A stretch of 21,848 nucleotides of DNA from JBIKLM01 sp044375105 (GTDB taxonomy: Bacteria; Planctomycetota; UBA1135; GCA-002686595), in the NCBI GenBank assembly GCA_044375105.1, contig JBILNK010000062.1:1-21848 (forward strand). Reading direction: 5' to 3'. How positions within the stretch are numbered: position 1 is the stretch's first letter; every line of letters begins with the position of its first letter. A program made the translations under genes and the position numbers. Positions 5,991 to 12,347 of this stretch are shown here, one piece after another. Below the pieces are notes generated by a model. The model saw nothing but the letters and a program-made list of their open reading frames with translations, made no database searches and was not told the origin of the DNA.

Positions 5991-8156
5991 TCAGGGTCCG
6001 AGGGCCTCGATGGGCAATTCCCCTGCGGCCTGGCCCAGGGGTCGGTCGCCGTCGAAATAGAACAGCGCCCAGCGCAGCTCCAGGCGCGGCTCGGACTCGG
6101 CGTCCGGCCCGGGGGCGCCGAGCACGGCGGCGCGACCGCCGGCCAGCCCGCGCAGGAACAGGCCGACCTGGTCGACTTGGAAGTGGTTCGGGGCCAGGGA
6201 CCGCGCCGGGAAACTCTGGCTCGAGAGGCTGCCCAGGTCGATCACCCGGAACTCGAGGCGCGGGCGCTCCGCGGGCGGCAACGCGGGGATCGATAGGCCC
6301 AGATCGAAGCGCGTTCCCGCCGGTTCGAGCTCGACCGGCAGGCGCGGCAGATCGAGCGGGGCGAATCCGGCGGCTTCGCGGCGGCGCAGAAACAGGTGGC
6401 CGCGCGGGGCCCCCAGCCCGACGCCGGCGTCCCCCGGCGGGACACCCAGGATCGTGTCCGGGGGCACCAGGGCGTCGAAGTCCGGCTGGGCGGCCAGCAC
6501 CCCATAGCCTTCGCTCGACAGGTCGAAGACCGGCAGGGCCACGGCGGTCGAGCCGGGATCGGCGCTGCGCGGAGCGAACAGTGGGTGCAGCAGGTTGCGC
6601 GCGGCCGAGCCCAAGGGGTCGAGCCCCAAGACCCGGTGCGGGGCATCGAGCACGAGCAGGGGCGTGCGCGGCCCGAAGGCGCGGTGGGCGTAGAGCAGGT
6701 CCTGGCGCAAGCGCTCCAGCTGCTCCGCTCCGACACGCCAGGGCAGCGCGTTGCCGTGGGCCAGGACCGCGTAGCCCAGGGCCAGCCCCAGGGGCACCGC
6801 CAGGCGCTGCGGGCCCTGCATGGCCGTGCTGTAGAGGCCCAGGCCCGCGCAGGTGGCCGCCACCGCCGGCAGCAGTTGACGGGCTTGGGCCAGCCCCTCC
6901 AGGGAGATGCGCTCGTGCAGGCTGAAGAGCAGACCGAGGGACACCGCCGCCAACCACCACAGGGTGATCCAGCCCCACAGCCGCGGGGCCGAGCGCGCCG
7001 CGGACAGGGCCGGGCCCAGCACCAGCGCCAGCAGACCGGCGGCCAGCAGCAGCCCCAGGGCGCCCAGGGTCGCCGAGTTGGCGGGCAGCAGCAGGGCGCC
7101 GAACTTCTCAGCGCCGTAGAGCAGCGCGCGCTGGAAGCCCCCCGGCTCGAGCAAGCGCAGCACGCTGTAGCCCACCTGGGGGTAATAGCCGTGCTGGGTG
7201 CTGAGGCTGACCAACAGGGTGTTGAGCTGGACCAGCAGTCCGAACACGAGCAGCGAGGTGGCCGCCGTGCGCAGCCTGCGGCGCAGAGGCCGATAGCGGT
7301 GTGCGCTGGCCAGCTCGCCGAGAGCAACAGCGAATGGCAACATCAGCGCCAGCTGCCCGCTCAGGGACGCCAGCAGGGCCAGCCCATAGCTGATGCCGAT
7401 GTGCAGCCGGCTGTGCTCCTGGCGGCCGCGCAGGAAGGCGGCCGCCGAGAAGGCGCCGAAGCACAGCGCCAGCAGGTCGCTGCGGCCTGAAAGGCTGGCC
7501 ACCGAGGGCAGGCAGAGCGGGTGCAGGAACAGCAGGAAAGCGGCCGTGGCCGAGGCCCGCGCGGCCTGGGCCGCGCCGATCCAGGGGCGCACCACCCGCC
7601 GCAGGAAGCGCTCGGCCCCCAGACAAGCGAGGGCCAGCCAGAGCAGGTTCTCGATGCGGTAGAACAGCGCTGGGGAGAGCCCCAGGGGCCCCGGCGAAGA
7701 AGATCCGAACAGGCGCTGGGACAGGATCAGCGAGTAGCCGGAGAGCAGCGAGCCCACGTCGCCGGTGCGGTCGTCCCCCACGACCGACAGCACCTCGATG
7801 GCCGGTAGCCGGCTGAGGGTGCGGTTGCGTCCGAGCAGCGATTGGGCATCGGGGGCCAACGGCGGCGCGTCGGGCTTCGAGAGCTGCTCGAGGGCCTCCT
7901 GGGTGGCCGGCAGCCGGCCGGAGGCCTTGAGCAGGATCTCCAAGTCGCTGCCCAGGAAGCCGGCCCGCAGGAGCGGGCCCCAGGCCATCGCGACCACCAG
8001 CAGGGCCACCGCCAGATAGGCCCCGCGGATCCAACCGGCCGGCAGCTCGCGGAAGGTCCCGCGCGCCGCCGGAGCCGCGGGGCTCGGCGCCGGGCGCTCC
8101 GCCGCCCCGCCCGAGGCGTCGGGGTCCAGCGCGGGGGCTCGAGGATCGGCCGGCAT
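5991..8156 (-). CDS. Multi-pass membrane protein, GT-C glycosyltransferase-like (TMTC/PMT-type)
   Basis: 721-residue integral membrane protein. A Pro/Ala-rich cytosolic N-terminus (1-40) is followed by TM1 (about 44-66) and then FLGSDLEIL with acidic residues Asp71 and Glu73, where GT-C enzymes place catalytic acids in the first extracytoplasmic loop. Residues 136-190 contain a YSLILSQRLFG...FYRIENLLW pattern. SGRSDLLALCF (223-233) closely resembles the SGRSDLL motif of TMTC-like O-mannosyltransferase relatives. Further hydrophobic helices run to about 470, then a soluble, beta-rich C-terminal part of about 250 residues follows, without visible TPR repeats. By family knowledge such proteins use polyprenyl-phosphate sugars at the outer face of the membrane. 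Donor, acceptor and even activity are inference. The ATG at 8156 overlaps a divergent ATG at 8155, so the divergent cupin gene probably starts further in. Confidence 0.7.
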   Translation of the reverse strand: MPADPRAPALDPDASGGAAERPAPSPAAPAARGTFRELPAGWIRGAYLAVALLVVAMAWGPLLRAGFLGSDLEILLKASGRLPATQEALEQLSKPDAPPLAPDAQSLLGRNRTLSRLPAIEVLSVVGDDRTGDVGSLLSGYSLILSQRLFGSSSPGPLGLSPALFYRIENLLWLALACLGAERFLRRVVRPWIGAAQAARASATAAFLLFLHPLCLPSVASLSGRSDLLALCFGAFSAAAFLRGRQEHSRLHIGISYGLALLASLSGQLALMLPFAVALGELASAHRYRPLRRRLRTAATSLLVFGLLVQLNTLLVSLSTQHGYYPQVGYSVLRLLEPGGFQRALLYGAEKFGALLLPANSATLGALGLLLAAGLLALVLGPALSAARSAPRLWGWITLWWLAAVSLGLLFSLHERISLEGLAQARQLLPAVAATCAGLGLYSTAMQGPQRLAVPLGLALGYAVLAHGNALPWRVGAEQLERLRQDLLYAHRAFGPRTPLLVLDAPHRVLGLDPLGSAARNLLHPLFAPRSADPGSTAVALPVFDLSSEGYGVLAAQPDFDALVPPDTILGVPPGDAGVGLGAPRGHLFLRRREAAGFAPLDLPRLPVELEPAGTRFDLGLSIPALPPAERPRLEFRVIDLGSLSSQSFPARSLAPNHFQVDQVGLFLRGLAGGRAAVLGAPGPDAESEPRLELRWALFYFDGDRPLGQAAGELPIEALGP

Positions 8157-8208
8157 GGCGCCAAGTTACGTTGTACGGCACACGCGACCAACCCGAGTCC
8201 CCGGCGAC
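8157..8208. promoter_or_regulatory. Short divergent spacer
   Basis: Only 52 bases separate the GT-C start and the chosen cupin start. The segment includes the relatively AT-rich GTTACGTTGTACGG. Both divergent promoters would have to overlap here or lie inside the neighbouring genes. No -10/-35 pair was recognised. Confidence 0.25.
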
Positions 8209-8667
8209 ATGCTCGACCTCCTCCGCCCGCTGATCGACGCCGCCCGCGGCCTCGACCTGTCCCGCCCCACCGCCGCCCGCGCCGAGCTCGAGCGCCGCTT
8301 CGACCCCAAGGGGCCCGCGGCAGCCGGATTGGCCAAGGGCCTGATCGCGGCCTACCGCGCGGGCCAGATCGCCAACCGCGGCGATTGGCCGGTGCGCTAC
8401 AGCCGCCTTTCGAAGGCCTTGCCGGAAACGGATGGGCACTCGATCGACGTGGTGGTCATGAACGGCGCCGGCCCGCGCCATCGCCACCCGGGCGGCGAGC
8501 TCGACTTCTGCGTGGCCCTCGAGGGCGCACCGACCTTCGACGGCCAGCCCCCGGGCTGGGTGGTGTACGGGCCCGAGTCCGTGCACGTCCCCACGGTGGC
8601 GGGCGGAACGATGCTGATCGTCTATCTGTTGCCGGGCGGCCAGATCGATTTCTCCCCAGCCGGCTGA
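8209..8667 (+). CDS. Cupin protein, DUF4863 / 4-hydroxylaminobenzoate lyase family
   Basis: 152-residue single-domain cupin. The metal-site pattern is clear: PRHRHPGGELDF gives His91, His93 and Glu97 (cupin motif 1), and SVHVPTV gives His126 (motif 2). The surrounding segments (GWVVYGPESVHVPTV, GGTMLIVYLLPGG) match what I know of DUF4863, a family that includes PnbB-type 4-hydroxylaminobenzoate lyase, which releases ammonia to give protocatechuate. No nitroreductase or aromatic-ring gene is nearby, so the physiological substrate is open. The ATG at 8209 is preferred over 8155, which would overlap the divergent start codon by two bases and add an unlikely leader. A radical SAM gene follows after 45 bases on the same strand, so the two are probably cotranscribed. 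Confidence 0.75.
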   Translation: MLDLLRPLIDAARGLDLSRPTAARAELERRFDPKGPAAAGLAKGLIAAYRAGQIANRGDWPVRYSRLSKALPETDGHSIDVVVMNGAGPRHRHPGGELDFCVALEGAPTFDGQPPGWVVYGPESVHVPTVAGGTMLIVYLLPGGQIDFSPAG

Positions 8668-8712
8668 GCTTCGGCGCGCCTCGCAGCGCCGGTCGCCGCG
8701 CCCGCCCCCGCC

Positions 8713-9786
8713 ATGCCCGTGCGCCCGCTCTCCAATCCGCCCAATCCCTGGGCGAGTACCCAGCTCGAGTGGCTCGGCCCGCCGCCGCCGGCCGTGACCC
8801 GCGTGTACCTGGAGACGGCCCGCTCGCTGATCACGGCCAACGACAGCCCGGATGTTCCCTTCCATTTCAGCGCCAACGCCTACCGCGGCTGCGCCCACGC
8901 CTGCGCCTATTGTTATGCGCGGCCGACCCACGAATTCCTCGGCTTCGGCGCCGGCAGCGACTTCGAAAGCCAGCTGGTGGTCAAGGAGAACGCCGTCGAG
9001 CTCCTGGAAGCAGAGCTGGCGGCGGGACGCACCGGCGGCGAGCCCCTCGTGTTTTCCGGGGTGACCGATCCCTACCAGCCCCTGGAGGCGAGCTTCGGCC
9101 TGACCCGGCGACTGCTGGAGGTCTGCCTCGCCGCCGGACAGCCCGCGGTGATCCTGACCAAGGGCGCCCTGGTACGCCGCGACATCGATTTGCTCGCTGA
9201 GCTTGCGCGCGGACCGGGGCTGCGCGTGTACCTGACCCTGATCACCCTGGACGAGGAGCTCGCCCGGGCGCTCGAGCCCGGCGCACCGACCCCGAGCCTG
9301 CGCCTGCGCGCCCTGGCGGGACTCTCCGCCGCCGGCGTGCCCACCGGCCTGTCGCTCTCGCCGCTGATCCCCGGCCTCAACGATCAGGAGGGGCCGGCCC
9401 TGCTCGAAGCCGCCGCCAGGGCCGGAGCAGGGCGCGCTTTCCGCACCCTGCTGCGGCTGCCGGGCTCCGTGGAGGCGGTCTTCCTCGAGCGCCTGCAGGC
9501 AGTCCTTCCCGGCCGCGCCCGCAAGGTCTCGAGCGCCCTGCGGGAAGCCCGGGGCGGCGCCCTCGGCGAAACGCGCTTCCATGCCCGCATGACCGGTCTC
9601 GGTCCGCGCTACCAGGCGGCCGAAGCGCTGTTCCGTCTGACCGCTCGCCGGCTCGGGATCGAGCTCGGCGAAGGGGCCGGTCCGGCCCTTCCGGCCAGGG
9701 GCCGGCCCACGCAGCCCGCCCCGGTCCCGCGCGGCCGCCCCAAGGCCCGACCGGCGCCAGGCCAGGGCCTGCTGTTCGAGCCGTGA
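8713..9786 (+). CDS. PA0069-family radical SAM protein (spore photoproduct lyase-like)
   Basis: 357-residue iron-sulfur protein. The 4Fe-4S/SAM motif is C60-x3-C64-x2-C67 in RGCAHACAYCYARPTHEFLG, characteristic of the PA0069/Rv2578c group of SPL-like radical SAM proteins. GVTDPYQPLE and the SLSPLIPGLND segment further support this family. The last 40 residues are Pro/Arg/Gly-rich (GRPTQPAP, PRGRPKARP) and end in GLLFEP, a typical disordered tail. The biochemical reaction of this group is not established; a relation to DNA lesion repair is only suggested by similarity to spore photoproduct lyase. The ATG at 8713 follows a 45-base gap from the cupin gene. The strong local conservation makes the family call firm, but the function is unknown. 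Confidence 0.92.
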   Translation: MPVRPLSNPPNPWASTQLEWLGPPPPAVTRVYLETARSLITANDSPDVPFHFSANAYRGCAHACAYCYARPTHEFLGFGAGSDFESQLVVKENAVELLEAELAAGRTGGEPLVFSGVTDPYQPLEASFGLTRRLLEVCLAAGQPAVILTKGALVRRDIDLLAELARGPGLRVYLTLITLDEELARALEPGAPTPSLRLRALAGLSAAGVPTGLSLSPLIPGLNDQEGPALLEAAARAGAGRAFRTLLRLPGSVEAVFLERLQAVLPGRARKVSSALREARGGALGETRFHARMTGLGPRYQAAEALFRLTARRLGIELGEGAGPALPARGRPTQPAPVPRGRPKARPAPGQGLLFEP

Positions 9787-10105
9787 CCTTGCGGCCGTTC
9801 GGGACTGCCGGGCAGCGGGCGGCCGCCTCGGGCCCGCCCGGGGCGCGCTCGACAGCCTGGCCCAGGGGCTCAGCCAAGGGCGCAACGGGCGCCCTGCCCC
9901 GGCCGAACCCGGGAGCGGCGTCGGCTCCCTCGGCGACTCCCGGCCGGGCACCGAGCCCGGGAAGTCGCAGCCCGAGTCCAGCGATCGGCGCCCGCGGACC
10001 GGCGGCCCGGCGATGATCCTGGACCCCTACGGGCGCCCTGCGAGCCGCCCGGCTTGGGCCAGGCGGCCGTGGACCTTCGCACCGCCGCGGCCCATTCCGC
10101 CTTCC
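9787..10105. other. Low-complexity GC-rich spacer
   Basis: This stretch of 319 bases lies between the radical SAM stop and the preferred sulfatase-fold start. An open frame from a GTG at 9783 to 10016 overlaps both neighbours by a few bases, but encodes only Ala/Pro/Gly/Arg/Ser low-complexity sequence with no recognisable segment. No promoter or terminator was identified. Confidence 0.4.
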
Positions 10106-11665
10106 ATGCCGCCTTCGATCCCGTCGCCCCAGCCGCCGCCGATCCCGCGCCCGCGCGGCGCCGCCGAGCCCCGCCGTCGCAGCGGGGCAGCGCTGCGGAC
10201 CGCTTGGCCCCTGGCCGGGTTGACGCTGCTGTTGCTGGCCGGCTGCCGCGCGGAGCCGACCCTCGACCGCCGCGGCCGCTCGGTGCTGATCACGCTGATC
10301 GACGCCGCTTCGGCCCTGCATCTCAGCGCCTACGGGTATCCGCGCTCGACCACGCCCTTCCTCGAGCGCTTCGGCGAGCGCGGCCTGCGCTTCGCCGATG
10401 TCAGCGCCGCCGCGCCCTACACGCTGGCCTCCGTGGCCTCCCTGTTCCTCGGCGAGCACGTCGATGTGCACGGCGTCGAGTGGGCCGGGGATCCCCTGCC
10501 GGAGGGCCTCGAGGTCCTGCCGGAGGCCTTCGAGGAAGCGGGCTATCGCTGCTTCGGTTTCTCGTCGAATCTGCACATCTCGCCGCGCTTCGGCTTCGAG
10601 CGCGGCTTCTCGCGCTTCGAGTTCGTCGACCCAGAGGTCGGCCGCCAGCCGCACCACGAGGTCCCGCCGGCCTTGCTGGCCGGGCTTTCCGAGGAGCTGC
10701 GGCGCGAGCCGGGACGTGCGCTGTTCGGCTACGTGCACCTGATGCCGCCCCATGCGCCCTACGACCCGCCGCCGCCCTTCGCGACGCGCTTCGGGGCCGT
10801 CGATCGGGCCTTCGGATCGATCGAGTTCCTGACGCCGCTCTCGCGCGGGGCCCGCGTGGCGACGCCCGCCGAACGCCAGGCGGTGATCGACCTCTATGAC
10901 GCCTCCTTGGCCTACGCGGACTCGATCCTCGAGGGCATCGGCGCCGACCTCGAGCGCAGCGGCCGCGCCGGCGAGGTCGATTGGATCGTGATCTCCGACC
11001 ACGGCGAGGCCTTCGGCGAGCGCAAACTGTTCCAGCACAGCTCGCTGGTGCTCGAGACCATGCTGCGCGTGCCGCTCCTGTGGCGCTTTTGCGATGGCAG
11101 CCTGGCGGGCCAGGTGATCGAACGGCCGGTCTCGCTGATCGACCTCCATCCGACCCTGCGCGAGCTCTACGCCTTGCCCGGGCTGGCGCCGGAGACGTCG
11201 ATCTCGCTGGTGCCGCTGCTGCTCGGGCGTCCGCTCGAGCGCGAGCCCTGGATCCTGGCGCGCACCGCCAGCCCGGGGCCCTACACCTCCCTGCGCCGTG
11301 GGCCCTGGAAGCTGACCTTCGAAGCCCAGACCAAACGCCGGCGCCTGAACCACGTGGAGCGGGATGTCTTCGAACTCGACAACCGGCTGACGCAGGAGCC
11401 GGAGCGAGCGTCCGCCCTGCAGTCCGAACTGACCCGCTGGTGGGCGCGCCACCGACCGGCGGCCGCGGCCCGCTCGCGCTTGCCCCTGGATGCGGCCACC
11501 CGCGCGCAGCTCGAAAAAATCGGCTATCTGACCGGCGGCGAGTCCGCGGAAGCCGCCGGTGCGGAGGCTGAAGCCTTGGATCCCGCGCTATCGGAGCCGG
11601 CGCAGCCCCACGCCTCGCCGCCGATCGATCCCGCGCCACCGCCGTTGGATTCCGTCGGGGGCTGA
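10106..11665 (+). CDS. Sulfatase/alkaline phosphatase-fold lipoprotein with altered active site
   Basis: 519 residues from the ATG at 10106; an in-frame ATG at 10013 would add 31 Pro/Arg-rich residues. A Pro/Arg-rich N-region leads into LAGLTLLLLAGC, a lipobox with Cys47, so it is predicted to be an exported lipoprotein. The PF00884-type fold is recognisable from SAYGYPRSTTPFLERF, the YTLASVASLFLGEHVDVHGV segment, HLMPPHAPYDPP, VISDHGEAFGE (Asp298, His299), and a C-terminal substrate-lid region ending in KIGYLTGG. The formylglycine motif C/S-x-P-S-R is absent; that position reads Y-T-L-A-S, leaving Thr106 as possible nucleophile. The usual IDTLRADHLG strand reads IDAASALHLS, losing one metal-binding Asp. 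It may act as a phospho- or sulfo-transferase-like enzyme or be catalytically inert. The region 9787-10105 upstream holds no convincing gene. Confidence 0.75.
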   Translation: MPPSIPSPQPPPIPRPRGAAEPRRRSGAALRTAWPLAGLTLLLLAGCRAEPTLDRRGRSVLITLIDAASALHLSAYGYPRSTTPFLERFGERGLRFADVSAAAPYTLASVASLFLGEHVDVHGVEWAGDPLPEGLEVLPEAFEEAGYRCFGFSSNLHISPRFGFERGFSRFEFVDPEVGRQPHHEVPPALLAGLSEELRREPGRALFGYVHLMPPHAPYDPPPPFATRFGAVDRAFGSIEFLTPLSRGARVATPAERQAVIDLYDASLAYADSILEGIGADLERSGRAGEVDWIVISDHGEAFGERKLFQHSSLVLETMLRVPLLWRFCDGSLAGQVIERPVSLIDLHPTLRELYALPGLAPETSISLVPLLLGRPLEREPWILARTASPGPYTSLRRGPWKLTFEAQTKRRRLNHVERDVFELDNRLTQEPERASALQSELTRWWARHRPAAAARSRLPLDAATRAQLEKIGYLTGGESAEAAGAEAEALDPALSEPAQPHASPPIDPAPPPLDSVGG

Positions 11666-11827
11666 GCCAAAAGCGCAGTGTGTGGAGCGCGCGCCCGGGA
11701 TCCCGAGGCCCCACCAAGCGGGCGCGTGCGCGCAGGCCGACCACAGCGCGACGCCGATCCAAGGAGTGGCCCCCAGCAGCGCGCCGCTCGGATCGATAGC
11801 CTTGGGCCCGCGCCAGTCGGCCGTCAC
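11588..11827 (-). CDS. Possible small hydrophobic protein overlapping the zinc-ribbon gene (GTGA)
   Basis: A GTG codon (11827-11825) overlaps the zinc-ribbon stop TGA (11826-11824) as GTGA, the geometry of translational coupling. The frame gives 79 residues, with a hydrophobic, Trp-rich stretch (GALLGATPWIGVALW, then APAWWGLGIPG) that could be a membrane segment. Codon third positions in the gene-free part are mostly G or C. Against it: no family is recognised, the frame continues upstream inside the zinc-ribbon gene, and its last 78 bases are antisense to the sulfatase-fold gene, where GC bias alone keeps frames open. It is listed as a candidate only. Confidence 0.25.
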   Translation of the reverse strand: MTADWRGPKAIDPSGALLGATPWIGVALWSACAHAPAWWGLGIPGARSTHCAFGSAPDGIQRRWRGIDRRRGVGLRRLR

Positions 11828-12246
11828 CCAGCGGAGCAGCTGCGCAGCAGCAGATAGCCGAGGCCGAGGAGCACGAGCAGCCCCAGTGCCAGACCCGGCA
11901 ACAGGGCCTTGGCGTCGCTGGGCGGCACCTGGTCCATTTCGACCCAATTGAACATCTCGCGCACGCCGGGCACGAATTCGGCCCCGCAGTGCGGGCAGCG
12001 CTCCTGGCGCTCGCGATCGACCGGTTTGCGGCTGTCGTAGGCCAGCGGCACGACCCCGCGGCATTCGGGGCAATACTGATTGCGGTGGCTGCCGCCGCTC
12101 TCGACCCCCGGGGCCTTCGAGCGGCCCTGATAGAACTCGATCGCCTCCCGATTCTGGCCGCGGCGCGCGCGGGACCAGTGGTGCTCCGACATGTTGCCGA
12201 AGGATTTCGGCGGGGGTGTCGGTTCTTGATCTTGGGGCGCGGGCAT
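11824..12246 (-). CDS. Zinc-ribbon protein with C-terminal membrane anchor, function unknown
   Basis: 140-residue protein I do not recognise as a named family. A Pro-rich, acidic start (MPAPQDQEPTPPPK) leads into a basic/aromatic segment (HHWSRARRGQNREAIEFYQG). The zinc ribbon has CPEC at about residues 59-62 and CPHC at about 84-87. A Glu/Asp-containing linker (REMFNWVEMDQVPPSDAK) follows, then a single hydrophobic helix (ALLPGLALGLLVLLGLGYLLL) almost at the C-terminus. The layout suggests a tail-anchored protein with its zinc domain in the cytosol. It is divergent from the PQQ dehydrogenase gene with a 101-base spacer, and convergent with the sulfatase-fold gene. A coupled small frame may follow at its stop codon. 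Confidence 0.7.
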   Translation of the reverse strand: MPAPQDQEPTPPPKSFGNMSEHHWSRARRGQNREAIEFYQGRSKAPGVESGGSHRNQYCPECRGVVPLAYDSRKPVDRERQERCPHCGAEFVPGVREMFNWVEMDQVPPSDAKALLPGLALGLLVLLGLGYLLLRSCSAG

Positions 12247-12286
12247 GGCGGCTGTCCCGAGGCTGGCTCGCCCAGCCCGTCGGAAT

Positions 12287-12325
12287 CTAGGGGCGGGCGG
12301 CCTGAAAACGGATCATAGGCCCTAG
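12287..12325. promoter_or_regulatory. Inverted repeat in divergent promoter region
   Basis: CTAGGG at 12287-12292 is matched by CCCTAG at 12320-12325. A nested pair, GGCCT (12299-12303) and AGGCC (12317-12321), competes for the same right-hand bases. The interior (GAAAACGGATCAT) is AT-richer than its surroundings. It lies between the divergent zinc-ribbon and dehydrogenase genes, 22 bases before the latter's GTG, where an operator would be expected. Confidence 0.3.
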
Positions 12326-12347
12326 AAACCGCGCTGAGCTTCCCTCC

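Noticed and set aside
7108..9951. A 947-codon minus-strand open frame
   Set aside because: It covers the GT-C gene in a different frame and the cupin and radical SAM genes antisense. The translation is low-complexity with no family signature.
9783..10016. A 77-codon frame overlapping the radical SAM stop (GTGA) and an upstream ATG of the sulfatase-fold gene (ATGA)
   Set aside because: The overlaps look like coupling, but the product is pure Ala/Pro/Gly/Arg/Ser low complexity with no hydrophobic or structured segment.
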